Source of the DNA: Paenibacillus solanacearum
Lineage (GTDB): Bacteria; Bacillota; Bacilli; Paenibacillales; NBRC-103111
Direction: 5' to 3'
Assembly (NCBI RefSeq): GCF_910593845.1
Contig: NZ_CAJVAS010000009.1
Span: 62,001 to 126,000, forward strand
Length of the DNA: 64,000 nt
The position numbers and the translations under genes were made by a program. This document shows, one piece after another, positions 33,664-43,424 of the stretch. Each line of letters opens with the position of its first letter. The stretch's first letter is position 1. The notes under the pieces were generated by a model. That model ran no database searches. It saw only the letters and a program-made list of their open reading frames with translations, and had not been told where the DNA came from.

Positions 33664-35877
33664 CTAGCGCCGAACCGATGGCGAAAGCCTTTTGTCGTCA
33701 AGGCTCAGCTTTTCGTAGCGAACCGTGTAACCGGGATTGTAAGACGCAGAAACAGGTTCGTCCTGTGCCTCCGCTTTGGCCGCCAGCCGTTCCAGCTGCT
33801 TGCCGGCATCCCGCGCCTGATCGCCCTCAGGATACTGCTCCACAATCTGTTCAAGCCAGCGCTTGTCTTTCGTGTGGGCGTAGATCAGCATCAGCGCGTC
33901 ATCCGACAGCTCGGACTCGGGAAACGTTTCCTCCAGCAGCTTCGCATATTCCGTCACCTTCTCATTTAGCTTGGCTCCGGACATATGAAACGACACTTCT
34001 TCTCCATAATGAGCGAGCTTGCTGTAGCTCAGCGCGATGGAAAACAGCGTTTTGGCCGCCGTCTGCGCATTCGCCTCCTGAATGTCGATCTTTTGAAATT
34101 GTTCGATGGCTTGAACAAGATGATTGAACCGTCCAATATAACGGTCCAGCGGCTCGTTGTAATCCATATTTTTCACTCCGCCGAGCCAAAAGAAACTTTG
34201 CCGCTCCCTCCGCCATAGATGGTTGTAGTACAGCATAGGCTCCCGGTAAATCGCTGCCGCCAAAGCATACTGCCGGTCTGCTTTGGCCGGTCCGGCTGCT
34301 TGCTCCGCTTCTTCCGTCAGCTTCGCCATCCGCTCGGCCAACCGCAGCTGCTCCCCGACGTTCTCCCAGAACGGATACCGGCTTGCCGCGAGCGAGATTT
34401 CCTGCACGTGCCCTCCAGCTAAAGCGTCGGCCTCCGCAAACAAATCTTTCCCTTGATACGCATCGATAAGGGATTGCAGCGAACGGACCGCTTCCCGGTA
34501 ACGGTTCTCCCTGATCAACTCAACCGCAAACGAATAATCCAGCCAAGGCTTTAACCATGCCGGCAGCCGATCCGAACGAACCGCTGTCAGCCGATCTGAG
34601 GACATCTCCACATCCAGCACAAACAGCAGCATCCCGCTTGCGGCGTAGCCCAAATCCCGGTCCCCGAGCTGCGAAGCCCGAGTCAGCCAGAGCATGGCGT
34701 TCTCTCCGTCCCCGGTCAGCTGGTAGCAGCGCGCCAGCCGGTAAGCGGCATCGTCAGCCCCCGGATGCTTCGGGTAACGCTCCAGAAAATCATTCCACAA
34801 GCCGATCGCTTCTTCCGGCGATTCATAGTCGTTTCCTTCCGCATTGTACCAGCCGTCGTCTTCGTAATAAAAATACGGTTTTCCGCGAATCGATTCGTAG
34901 AGGCGCGCTCCTTCGGCCAGCGCTCCGGCCGGGTACAGCTCCGTCAACGCTTTCTCCACCCGTCCGTTCAGGACAACGGTAAAACCGTCTTCGGTCCCGC
35001 TTCGATACAGCCGCTCCGCCGCCTCCCTATCGCCGCTCGCATACACCAGTATTTGATCGATCGTTTGCTCGATCGCCGAATCGTCCGTTACTGCTGCAAG
35101 CTGACGAAGCCATAGCGCCGTCTCTTCGTCCGGCTTCGGCCCGCGGATGAGCCTGTCGATGATCCGCAGCTTGTGAGCCGAGGTCAGGTCGTTTGCGTGC
35201 TTTTCGTACAATCGAATGAGACTCGCGCCGTTCTCGTAATCTAACGCAAAATCAATGATGCCTTCCTGTTGCGGCTTATCCTTGTAGACTGCAAGCCATT
35301 CATCCATGCGATCCGCATCCAGCCCGTTTTTGCTGCGCAACACGCGAAGCAGCGCCTGCGTTCCGTTGCGGTCCGCGGATTCCAGTCTTCGCAGCACGAT
35401 CGGTTCATCGCCGTCGCGCAGCGTTTCGGCGACCAGCCGGATGTACGGCTCACTCTCGTACATTTCCAGCGGGAACGACGCCGTCCAGTCGAGCAGCGCC
35501 GGCAGCAGCCTCGGGTCGTTCCACAGCTGCGCTGTCACGGCCCAAAACCGCCAATCGGGAGACAAGGCGGCATCCGATTGCACCCCGCTACCCTTCCCCG
35601 CTGCGGCAGTGCGCAGCGTCAGCCGCTGCAACGCGGTCGGAAGCAGCAGCTCGCGCGCCTCGGCCAGCCGGTCGGCAAGCTCGGGCGGGATCGCATGATC
35701 GCGCTCGAACGCCTCCTTCGCAGCGCTGACCGCACGAACCAATTCCTCCGGCCAAGCCGATTCCTTCACCTGCTCCATCGCTTGAACGAAATGTCCGGCA
35801 TCGTTCAGCGGAATGCTGGCTGCGGTCAGCGCAGCCGTAACCGCCAAAGCCATCCATCGGGATAAACGCTTCATCAT
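33664..35877 (-). CDS. Large secreted helical-repeat protein of unknown function
   Basis: About 737 residues (ATG 35877 or 35874, AAAGG upstream). N-terminal signal peptide (MKRLSRWMALAVTAALTAAS). The remainder is alpha-helical with TPR-like repeat pieces, for example LWNDFLERYPKHPGADDAAYRLARCY near residue 355 and, near the C-terminus, LLEETFPESELSDDALMLIY followed by LEQIVEQYPEGDQARDAGKQ. These resemble outer-membrane-lipoprotein-type TPRs and suggest protein-protein interaction outside the membrane. It has no recognised catalytic domain. It lies 60 bp after an MFS exporter in a same-strand run. Confidence 0.75.
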   Translation of the reverse strand: MMKRLSRWMALAVTAALTAASIPLNDAGHFVQAMEQVKESAWPEELVRAVSAAKEAFERDHAIPPELADRLAEARELLLPTALQRLTLRTAAAGKGSGVQSDAALSPDWRFWAVTAQLWNDPRLLPALLDWTASFPLEMYESEPYIRLVAETLRDGDEPIVLRRLESADRNGTQALLRVLRSKNGLDADRMDEWLAVYKDKPQQEGIIDFALDYENGASLIRLYEKHANDLTSAHKLRIIDRLIRGPKPDEETALWLRQLAAVTDDSAIEQTIDQILVYASGDREAAERLYRSGTEDGFTVVLNGRVEKALTELYPAGALAEGARLYESIRGKPYFYYEDDGWYNAEGNDYESPEEAIGLWNDFLERYPKHPGADDAAYRLARCYQLTGDGENAMLWLTRASQLGDRDLGYAASGMLLFVLDVEMSSDRLTAVRSDRLPAWLKPWLDYSFAVELIRENRYREAVRSLQSLIDAYQGKDLFAEADALAGGHVQEISLAASRYPFWENVGEQLRLAERMAKLTEEAEQAAGPAKADRQYALAAAIYREPMLYYNHLWRRERQSFFWLGGVKNMDYNEPLDRYIGRFNHLVQAIEQFQKIDIQEANAQTAAKTLFSIALSYSKLAHYGEEVSFHMSGAKLNEKVTEYAKLLEETFPESELSDDALMLIYAHTKDKRWLEQIVEQYPEGDQARDAGKQLERLAAKAEAQDEPVSASYNPGYTVRYEKLSLDDKRLSPSVRR

Positions 35878-35937
35878 CTTCACCTTTCCGTACGATAAGG
35901 TACACAGGTTTTTGACGTGAAGTGCAGGAAAAAGGTT

Positions 35938-37260
35938 CTAATTCTGTGCAGAAACTTTGCGGGCTTCCCTGAATCCCTGTGACAACGGCACGCCGATCAC
36001 GGCAAGCGCGAGCAGGCAATAAAACAAGCTGTGATAATCGGCCATCAGACTAACCATGACGGAAGCGGCCATCCCTCCAATATATCGGAACGTGGAAAAG
36101 ATGCCGGAAGCGACGCCCGACATGTCTCTGGACACGGATTGCAGCGACGCCGACTGCATCGACGGGGTGCCGATTCCCGCCCCGACGCCGCCCACCAGCA
36201 ATACGGCGGCGATAAACGGAATCGAGGGGTACCCGTATATGCCCAAGCATCCGAGCAAAGCGGCGCCCTGCACGATAAAGGATATCCGGACCAGCCTCCG
36301 TTGTCCGAGCCGCTCGCTCCAGGAACCGCCGAACCAGGAGAATACCGACATGGCCAGCGAAAAAAGAAACAGCATCATCCCGGCCGCCTGGACGGAATAA
36401 TGGAATTGCTGTTGCAGCAGCACCGGCATCACCAGAATCGTGCTGTACATCATCGCATTGCTGAGCAGGATGGACACATTGGCGCTGGCGAACATCGGCG
36501 ACTTGAACAGGGCGAACCGGATCAGCGGTTCCGTGCAGCGCAGCTCCCGCCGAATAAACAACATGACCGTAACCACAAGCAAGGCTGCTGTCCATATGTT
36601 GAACCATTGCGGATGAGTCACGATCAAGGTCAACAACGTAAGCCCGATCGCAAGGTATGCGGAACCGGGAATGTCCAGCGACTGTCCGCTGCGAACCGGC
36701 GCACTCTTGGGCAGGTAAGCGAAGGCGGCGGCGAGACTGAACAGAGCGAACGGTAGGTTTACCCAGAAAATCGACGTCCACCCCCACAGCCCGATCAGCA
36801 GTGAGCCGGCTAAAGGTCCGATCGCCGCACCAAGCCCCATCAGCAGGCCGAACGTTCCGAATGCTTTGCCAAGCTGTTCCTTGGGGACGACCTCGCGAAT
36901 CAAGGCGCTTGCGTTCGGCGCCGCAATCGCGCCGCCTACCGCCTGAATCGCCCGAAATACAATAAGCCACAGCAAATGGAACGAAAAGATGCAGGCGGCC
37001 GCAGCAGCGAGAAACAACCCCATCCCGAGCAAAAACATCGTCCGTTTCCCGTACAAATCGCCCAGTTTCCCGGCAATCGGCTGCACGGCCGCCATGACGA
37101 TCAAGTAAATCGTAATGACCCACGAAGCTTGGGACAGCGGGACAGCCAGCGCTTCGCTGATCGTAGGCAATCCGACGGCGATCATGGTGGAATTGACGGG
37201 AACGAGGAACGTTCCCGTCAAGATGGACAGCAGGACGAGCCGCTGGCTAGGCTTGCCCAA
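35938..37260 (-). CDS. MFS drug exporter, DHA/EmrB-type
   Basis: 440 residues with 12 or more hydrophobic segments. Early motif PVNSTMIAVGLPTISEALAV and motif A KLGDLYGKRTMF are the DHA2/EmrB drug exporter hallmarks; motif C-like GLGAAIGPLAGSLLIG follows. The start overlaps the end of the upstream phosphotransferase-like gene by 14 bp, implying coupled expression. Together the three genes look like an antibiotic- or toxin-resistance unit, with modification plus efflux, though the drug is not known. Confidence 0.9.
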   Translation of the reverse strand: MGKPSQRLVLLSILTGTFLVPVNSTMIAVGLPTISEALAVPLSQASWVITIYLIVMAAVQPIAGKLGDLYGKRTMFLLGMGLFLAAAAACIFSFHLLWLIVFRAIQAVGGAIAAPNASALIREVVPKEQLGKAFGTFGLLMGLGAAIGPLAGSLLIGLWGWTSIFWVNLPFALFSLAAAFAYLPKSAPVRSGQSLDIPGSAYLAIGLTLLTLIVTHPQWFNIWTAALLVVTVMLFIRRELRCTEPLIRFALFKSPMFASANVSILLSNAMMYSTILVMPVLLQQQFHYSVQAAGMMLFLFSLAMSVFSWFGGSWSERLGQRRLVRISFIVQGAALLGCLGIYGYPSIPFIAAVLLVGGVGAGIGTPSMQSASLQSVSRDMSGVASGIFSTFRYIGGMAASVMVSLMADYHSLFYCLLALAVIGVPLSQGFREARKVSAQN

Positions 37261-38878
37261 AATGCACCACCCCTTTGGAGCCGTCCACCGTCACCCGGTC
37301 CCCGTCTTTCAGCACGGAGGTTGCCACTTTGGAACCGACCACCGCAGGCAGCTTATACTCCCGTGCAACGGTCCCCGCATGAGACAAGATGCCCCCCGTA
37401 TCGGTAACGATCGCCCCGACGATCGAGAACAACGCGGTCCACGGCGGGGTCGTCGTTCTGCACACCAATATGTCGCCATGCTCTACTTTACCGAAATCGT
37501 CCGGCCCCGAAACGACTTTCACCGTTCCCGTATACACGCCTTGCGACGCCGCATAGCCGGTAAACGTCCGCTCCTGCTCACGAATGTCGGGAGCCTTTCC
37601 TCCGAAGACGCGTTCTAACGCCGGGTCGAGCGGCTGCTTCGGCGGTTCTCCGTAGAAGGGAGGCACCTTCTTGCGCTTGTTGGCTTCGTGCTCCTGCTTC
37701 CGCTGCTCTACTTTGCCCTGCTGCGCCGACGGTGTGGATAATACATCCAGCAGTTCATCCAGATACAAATGGAACACATCCTCGCGATCCGCGATTGCTC
37801 CGCATTCCACAAGCAGCTCGCCGACCTGGAGCAGGAACGGTCTCGATTTGGCAGGCAGCATGGCGTCAATATAAAAGTGGTGATCTTCGTCGAGTCCCCA
37901 CGAATCGAGCGCCCATTGATACATCGCAGCGAAGCGTTCCTTCAGCTCCCCTTCGGGCAGCTTGGCTAGCAGCGCCTCCGCCCGTGCTTCACGCTCCTTC
38001 ACGATACGGGCAAACTGCTCGTCGAAGTTGTAATCCTTCTGGAGATATGAGGCAATGATGCGCAGTGCATACTCCGGATTTTCCGCCCAGGTCTCGTCGG
38101 CGAACTCATGCGAATTGGCCGAGCGGTGGCCGTATTCCTCCAATACGAGCCGCAGCTGCCGAAGCAGCTCCCGCCCTCCTTCGGTCTCTTCCAGGCGAGC
38201 GGCATATCCCGATTCAGCCGGCTGCGCCGTCAATGCCGCCCTTGCCAGCGGATCACCTTTGGCCTGGTCAGCCAGTCTCCACAACGCCCGGTCCGTCTCC
38301 AGCGACTTGTTCATGACGCCTGTAAGCAGGTCGTAGACAACTGTCGTATCCGCTTCGCCGGTGAGCTGGCCGTACATGTGCTCCAGCGCCAGAAACCCGC
38401 CTCGAGGCATAACGATTTCGAAGTGAAGCTGCCACGCACGGCGGTAAAAATCGAATAATTCCATCACGCGCGCTCTCGCCACTTCCAGTGTCGAGGTCGT
38501 ATTCCGGTAGTCGTCCAGTTTCCGGTAAAACGGCAAAAATTCATTTTCGACAAAGCCGGTCAGACGCTCCTTCTGAATGGGCAGCAGGGCAGCGACCACT
38601 TCTTTATGCGCCTTGTGCCGCTGCTCCGGATCGCCTGGAAACGGGACGTTCTGCTGATAAATGCGGCCGTCCGCCAGTTTAAACCGGAACTGTTCCAACG
38701 GGAACTGCAAATTGTGAAAGGCACGCTTCGTCCCTTCCGAGACGGCCGGTGCCATGAAGGAGGCGAATAAAGGCGTAATCGCATGCGGCAGATGGACGTC
38801 GTCTTGCACCCAGAATCCTTGCTTCTTGTCTTCCTCGCCTAACAGAAGTTCATTTTGAAACGATTGCGTAATTGCCAT
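37247..38878 (-). CDS. Rph/PEP-synthase-like C-terminal subunit with swivelling His domain
   Basis: 543 residues, ATG 38878. An N-terminal alpha-helical substrate-binding-like region starts FWVQDDVHLPHAITPLFASF. The last 90 residues are the PEP-utilising mobile domain (HGDILVCRTTTPPWT, then GGILSHAGTVAREYKLPAVVG) containing the phosphorylated His. There is no ATP-binding domain: it is encoded by the gene 45 bp upstream. In rifampin phosphotransferase (Rph) these domains are fused in one chain of about 870 residues in the order ATP-binding, drug-binding, His domain. This gene pair totals about 845. Function could be antibiotic phosphorylation or another PEP-synthase-like reaction. Confidence 0.88.
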   Translation of the reverse strand: MAITQSFQNELLLGEEDKKQGFWVQDDVHLPHAITPLFASFMAPAVSEGTKRAFHNLQFPLEQFRFKLADGRIYQQNVPFPGDPEQRHKAHKEVVAALLPIQKERLTGFVENEFLPFYRKLDDYRNTTSTLEVARARVMELFDFYRRAWQLHFEIVMPRGGFLALEHMYGQLTGEADTTVVYDLLTGVMNKSLETDRALWRLADQAKGDPLARAALTAQPAESGYAARLEETEGGRELLRQLRLVLEEYGHRSANSHEFADETWAENPEYALRIIASYLQKDYNFDEQFARIVKEREARAEALLAKLPEGELKERFAAMYQWALDSWGLDEDHHFYIDAMLPAKSRPFLLQVGELLVECGAIADREDVFHLYLDELLDVLSTPSAQQGKVEQRKQEHEANKRKKVPPFYGEPPKQPLDPALERVFGGKAPDIREQERTFTGYAASQGVYTGTVKVVSGPDDFGKVEHGDILVCRTTTPPWTALFSIVGAIVTDTGGILSHAGTVAREYKLPAVVGSKVATSVLKDGDRVTVDGSKGVVHFGQA

Positions 38879-38923
38879 ATGAAACCTCCCCATGAATTGA
38901 ATTGCAGATTGGGACCGCCTCCG

Positions 38924-39829
38924 CTACGCAGTAATCGGACGTGCTTGCAAAATATAAATGCGACCTTGTTTTATCGCGAACTCTATATCTACCGGATTGC
39001 CATAGATCGCCTCGATCGTTTGGGTCTGTTCCGCAAGCAGCCGCACCTGCTCCTCCGTCAAACAGAAGCGGTTTTGTTCCTCCTCCGTCGTATCGGCTTC
39101 CACCGTCCCTTTGGCCGCAGCGACGATTTTCATTTCTTTACAGCCCAATTCCTTATGTATGCTGCCGCTTTGTTTGTCAATAGAGTACATATCCGGGGTA
39201 ACGAGTCCCGAAACAACCGCTTCCCCTAACCCGTAGCTGGCGTTGATAACCATTTCCCTGTTATTTTGCGTGACTGGATTCATGCTGAACGCTACGCCGG
39301 ACACCTCCGCTTGAACCATGAGCTGGACAAGCACCCCCATCGGCCAATCGCGTATGTTCCAGTCGATACGGCTTTGCAGCGCATAGCCTTGTACCCGGGC
39401 CGAGAACAGCGACGCCCAGCAGCGCTTCAAGCTATCCAGCAAATGAGGCAAATCCGTCACGTTCAATATCGTTTCATACTGCCCTGCAAACGAAGCTTCT
39501 TCCAAATCTTCGGCCGAGCAAGACGAGCGCACGGCTACGGCGATCTCGCTCCTGCCCTCCGACTCTATCAGCTGCGCATATGCGTCCGCGACCTCGCTGC
39601 GTACGTCATCGGGAACGGACGCTTCAAGGACCCGATCCTCAAGCCCGCTGTCCCCGGCGCTCAACTGCAAGCCGTTGTGGGACAAAAACCGGTCCAGCGC
39701 CTCCGATGTAACGATAAAACCGCCGGGGACCGCAATGCCGCGTCCGCTCATCCGGGCCAGCTGCAGCGCTTTCGAGCCGATTCGCCGCAGCGGTTCCCGA
39801 TCGGCCTCGTTCAATACCACGGTGAACAA
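38924..39829 (-). CDS. Rph/PEP-synthase-like ATP-grasp N-terminal subunit (split enzyme)
   Basis: 301 residues. TTG start at 39829 with AAGGAGG 7 bases upstream. It is only the PPDK_N ATP-binding domain: IGSKALQLARMSGRGIAVPGGF, VAVRSSCSAEDLEEASFAGQ, GVAFSMNPVTQ, NASYGLGEAVVSGLVTPD and the C-terminal YILQARPITA. All expected nucleotide-binding motifs are present. Chain length matches the N-terminal third of Rph or PEP synthase, so the pair with the gene at 37247 is a split two-subunit version. Stop codon and normal start codon in between argue against a simple frameshift. Confidence 0.88.
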   Translation of the reverse strand: MFTVVLNEADREPLRRIGSKALQLARMSGRGIAVPGGFIVTSEALDRFLSHNGLQLSAGDSGLEDRVLEASVPDDVRSEVADAYAQLIESEGRSEIAVAVRSSCSAEDLEEASFAGQYETILNVTDLPHLLDSLKRCWASLFSARVQGYALQSRIDWNIRDWPMGVLVQLMVQAEVSGVAFSMNPVTQNNREMVINASYGLGEAVVSGLVTPDMYSIDKQSGSIHKELGCKEMKIVAAAKGTVEADTTEEEQNRFCLTEEQVRLLAEQTQTIEAIYGNPVDIEFAIKQGRIYILQARPITA

Positions 39830-40002
39830 CCTAACGCCTCCTTTTTCGTTAATTCCGCTACTGTCAGTAAGCGTACTTCATCATATATAGCATGGATCGG
39901 ACCAATTATTAATATTTTGTAAATCTACTTTTTAGCGGGGCAAGATGGGCGGGACTTCGCCCTTGGCGCCGGCATGCGATTAAGCCTCCCCTCGTAATAG
40001 CG

Positions 40003-40042
40003 AAAGCCCCACAGCCGCTCCAGGCGGTTGTGGGGCTTTTTA
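40003..40042. terminator. Hairpin terminator at the end of the SBP gene at 40085
   Basis: Arms AAAGCCCCACAGCCGC (40003-40018) and GCGGTTGTGGGGCTTT (40024-40039) form a 16-bp stem with one mismatch. A T run follows only on the plus strand, but the position suits the minus-strand SBP gene. Confidence 0.65.
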
Positions 40043-40084
40043 CAATCGGACAAACACATCAAGCTCAGACGGCGGAAGGTCGAT

Positions 40085-41395
40085 TCACTTGCCGCCTTTT
40101 TCCGCGCTGACCATTTTGTCGATTTCTTCGTCGGCCTGTCTCAACGCCGTGTTGACGTCGAGCTTGCCGCTAACGACTTCTTTAAATTTTGTCGCGCCGA
40201 TGCTTTCGGCTTTCGATCTGTACTGCGAAGCGACCGGATAAGCGACGGGGAGGCTTTTGAATATGCTGGGCAAATGTTTGTCTTTGAGCAGCGGATTGTC
40301 GCTGCCGAGCGCCTGCTTGACCTGAGTGCTTTTGAGTGGAGATAAGCGGGCGACCTTCGATAGCGCCAACTGCACTTCTTCCGAAGTAATGAGATCGATG
40401 ACCTTCACCGCATCCTCTTGGTGCTTGCCCGTCTTGGTTGCAGTCATGACGTATACGCTGGCATTGCCGTACGTATTCGGCTTTTCCTTGTAGTTGGGAT
40501 ATTGCGCAATATCCCAGTCCAATCCGTCCTTCTGCGCCGTAGTGAGCTGTGTTAGAATGTTCAGATCCAGCAGAACCCCCAGCGTTTTGGTTTTCATAAA
40601 TTGATCTTTCGGCGATGCCGAGATCGCCTCGTTCCCCGGAATGCTGTAGATGGCTTTCCCGAGCTCGAATACCCGCTTCCATGGCTCCGTGTTCATCGTC
40701 GCTTTATCGGTCTTCGGATCAATGGCGGCGATCCCGAGCGCCTGTGACATCCACACCTGATTGTTACCCGGATCCAGACCGCGGTACTGCGTTCCTCCAT
40801 CCATGCGCGTGACTTTTCGAGCCAGTTCGATCAGTTCCTCCCAAGTCATGCCGTCTTTGGGGTAGGGAACGCCAAACTTGTCAAAGATACCCTTGTTATA
40901 ATACATCGCGTGGTAGTTGACATTGATCGGAAGGCCGTACAGCTCGCCTGTTGGCGAAGCGTTCTTCACATCCGTCATGTAATTGTTCTCGAACCGGCCG
41001 ACATCCACATTCGCCTTTTTGAACAAAGGCGTCATATCAAACAGCAGGTCCCTGTCCTTAAATCCGGCCAGCGCGCCGTTGTACGTTACGAAAAGATCCG
41101 GGACGGTGCCGGCGGCCAGCAAATTATCAATCTTCGTACTGCCGCTGTCGGGATTGTAATTGAGCGTAATGTGCGGGTATTTCTTTGCCAAAAATTGCTG
41201 CACGACCTTTTGAAATTCCTCATCCATTGTGGCGCCTATTCCGCTGCTGGCCACCTCGAGCGTTACCGGGCTGGCGTTGTTCTGAGTTCCCGGTTGATCA
41301 CCTGCGGTCTGACCGCCTGTCGAGGTTGTGCTGCAGCCGGATGCAATAACACTGCTCAAGAACATGAACGACATCATCGTAATGATTTTTCGCAT
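40085..41395 (-). CDS. Family 1 extracellular solute-binding lipoprotein, paired with FAD oxidoreductase
   Basis: 436 residues, ATG 41395 (GGGGG upstream). Lipoprotein signal ends VIASGC. Signature AMYYNKGIFDKFGVPYPKDG, TWEELIELARKVTR, QYRGLDPGNNQVWMSQALGI, TSEEVQLALSKVARLSPLKS and DVNTALRQADEE. The paralogue at 44309 is its closest relative in the window and the same length, from a tandem duplication. It lies 70 bp downstream of the FAD oxidoreductase gene, with a perfect CcpA cre site in between. No adjacent permease. Confidence 0.9.
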   Translation of the reverse strand: MRKIITMMSFMFLSSVIASGCSTTSTGGQTAGDQPGTQNNASPVTLEVASSGIGATMDEEFQKVVQQFLAKKYPHITLNYNPDSGSTKIDNLLAAGTVPDLFVTYNGALAGFKDRDLLFDMTPLFKKANVDVGRFENNYMTDVKNASPTGELYGLPINVNYHAMYYNKGIFDKFGVPYPKDGMTWEELIELARKVTRMDGGTQYRGLDPGNNQVWMSQALGIAAIDPKTDKATMNTEPWKRVFELGKAIYSIPGNEAISASPKDQFMKTKTLGVLLDLNILTQLTTAQKDGLDWDIAQYPNYKEKPNTYGNASVYVMTATKTGKHQEDAVKVIDLITSEEVQLALSKVARLSPLKSTQVKQALGSDNPLLKDKHLPSIFKSLPVAYPVASQYRSKAESIGATKFKEVVSGKLDVNTALRQADEEIDKMVSAEKGGK

Positions 41396-41412
41396 AAGTC
41401 GCTTCCCCCAAT

Positions 41413-41426
41413 GATAACGTTTTCAA
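41413..41426. promoter_or_regulatory. CcpA catabolite-response (cre) site
   Basis: TGATAACGTTTTCA matches the cre consensus TGWNANCGNTNWCA fully. It lies between the FAD oxidoreductase and the SBP gene at 40085; the same sequence occurs at 45637-45650 before the paralogous SBP. Confidence 0.65.
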
Positions 41427-41465
41427 AATCCTGTACCAAAGCCGGACGGCTTCGGTATTTCTATT

Positions 41466-43289
41466 TTATTCACAACGGATTTCGATGATTCTCGCATGAT
41501 CCAAACCGTTCGTCGCCATAACTTCCAGACGCAATCGGGATACATCCGTGAGCGCAACTTCGAATTCAAGCTGACGCTGGTAGTTATTCCGGATATGTGC
41601 CACTTCGGTGACCGTCCCTCCCGACTCCGCAAGCAGCTTGAATTCCTTCAGCGTCTCCGGCTGCGGCCCCCACACCTGCCTTGCATACACGGAGTCCTGA
41701 TGCGAGAGCATTAACTGGCGATGAAGACCGGTATCGAGCACCAGCGTGATTGTGCGAAGGGCGACCGGTTCGTTCCAGCGCAGCTCCAGCCACGGCTGCT
41801 CATCCGTCGGCGCGGACATCCAGCGATGCAGGCCGGGCTCCGTCAAATCCGGCCGGACGCCGCGCGGGCCATGCACGGTGCGGGTATGGCGGTCGACGAC
41901 CTGCGACGCCGCGCCGCCCTCCTGCTCGGAAGAAGCCGTAATTTGCGCTTCTGCGGCCAGGTTGCGGTCGGCGAGCAGCCTTCCGGGCAAGTAGGCACCC
42001 TGCCTGAGCAGCTGCTGCTGCGCCAGCTGCACCAGCTCCCGGTCGCGCCACGCCTCTTGCAGCGGCTTCCCGCGCGTTACCGCCGTGGCGGCGAACGTGC
42101 CGAGCCCTTCGCCGATGACGGCGCAGGTCGCCATCACCCGCGTGCTGGAGAAAGCGATGTGCGTAGCCGACAAGTTTCTTCCGGCAAACATCAGGTTGGC
42201 AATATTCGCGCTGACGAGCGACCGCAGTGGGACGCCGTACATGTAGGGCGTGAAAGGCTGGTTGCACGGCTTCGTATCCTTCGCGTCGATGCCTCCCGGC
42301 GGGTGCGTGTCCATCGACCAGCCGCCATAGGCGATGACATCGTCGAAATCGACCGCCTGCTCCAGGTCATTCTGCGTCAGCACGTGATGCCCGATGAACC
42401 GTCGCGATTCCCGCTTGCCCGGCAAAAATCCGAACCAATCCAGCGCCCAGTTCTCCGACTCCGGATGCTCCCCGCTATTCTTGATATGATCCCAGATGCC
42501 CATCAGGATCGACAGCAGCTCGTCGCGGATCGCCTCGTTATCCTTGATCGTATCCAGCATGCCGCCGAACTCGATCCACCAATAACCGTATTCCCACGAA
42601 CGGTGACCGCGGAATTTGAGGTCGTCCTCCGTAAACTTGCGAGCCCACGGCGGAGCGGCAAAAGGCATCGGCCTGCCCATATTTTTGGCAGTGAACAGCA
42701 GAGAAGAGCCGAGCCGGTATGCATCCCGGATCGTCTCGGCGGCAGCCTCGCCGAACTCCTCGGCCGCTTCCCGTCCCGTTGTATGGCGCGCGCCGGCTTC
42801 AAAGCCAAGCCGGCCGTCACCGGTGCAATCGGCGAATATATCCGCTTCGATCTCGAAATGATCCTCTGTGCTCTCCCGGTTGGCGTACGCCGCCGCAATC
42901 CGGTCGCCGTCCATTTTGACACCGACCACCGTCGTATTCAACATCAGCGTCAAATTCGGTTCAGCCCGGCATTTCTCATACAAAATTAAATCCAGCATGC
43001 TGGCGCTTCGCTGCGGGTTGCGTACCGCACATTCCAGCGCGATTTCCTCCATGATACCGCTTTCTCTAGCCTCGGTCTGCAGCTCCTTGCCTCTTGGCGA
43101 CGCTCCGCAAATATGCATCCGGATTTCCGACGACGCATTTCCTCCCAAGACCGGACGGTCCTGGCATAAAATGACGGACGCCCCGTTTCTTGCCGCAGCC
43201 AGCGCAGCCGCGACCCCGGTCATCCCGCCTCCGGCGATAAACACCTGTGTGCGAAGTGCGGTCCTGCTGCCATGATTGCTTTGATTCAT
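41466..43289 (-). CDS. FAD-dependent oxidoreductase with C-terminal discoidin-like region
   Basis: 607 residues. N-terminal FAD-binding Rossmann motif [19 protein letters not shown], followed by [18 protein letters not shown], and a later FAD-contact region [37 protein letters not shown]. The last about 140 residues (after residue 460) are beta-rich ([20 protein letters not shown]) and resemble a discoidin-like sugar-binding module. Family of FAD-dependent oxidoreductases often found in polysaccharide utilisation loci (some annotated xanthan lyase-like). No signal peptide. It is divergent from an AraC gene (about 135 bp apart) and followed by an SBP gene, and a duplicate of the cassette is decayed at 44309-45955. 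Confidence 0.88.
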   Translation of the reverse strand: MNQSNHGSRTALRTQVFIAGGGMTGVAAALAAARNGASVILCQDRPVLGGNASSEIRMHICGASPRGKELQTEARESGIMEEIALECAVRNPQRSASMLDLILYEKCRAEPNLTLMLNTTVVGVKMDGDRIAAAYANRESTEDHFEIEADIFADCTGDGRLGFEAGARHTTGREAAEEFGEAAAETIRDAYRLGSSLLFTAKNMGRPMPFAAPPWARKFTEDDLKFRGHRSWEYGYWWIEFGGMLDTIKDNEAIRDELLSILMGIWDHIKNSGEHPESENWALDWFGFLPGKRESRRFIGHHVLTQNDLEQAVDFDDVIAYGGWSMDTHPPGGIDAKDTKPCNQPFTPYMYGVPLRSLVSANIANLMFAGRNLSATHIAFSSTRVMATCAVIGEGLGTFAATAVTRGKPLQEAWRDRELVQLAQQQLLRQGAYLPGRLLADRNLAAEAQITASSEQEGGAASQVVDRHTRTVHGPRGVRPDLTEPGLHRWMSAPTDEQPWLELRWNEPVALRTITLVLDTGLHRQLMLSHQDSVYARQVWGPQPETLKEFKLLAESGGTVTEVAHIRNNYQRQLEFEVALTDVSRLRLEVMATNGLDHARIIEIRCE

Positions 43290-43424
43290 CTCTGCCCCTC
43301 CTCGAAGTTTTCGTTAATTTTATCGTATCGGAACCGTCCCTCTGTTGAAATGCCGTTTTTTAAGTTACACTATATACAAAATTAAACGGAGTGCTTCACG
43401 CCCCGTGCGAAAGGACGATGCAAG

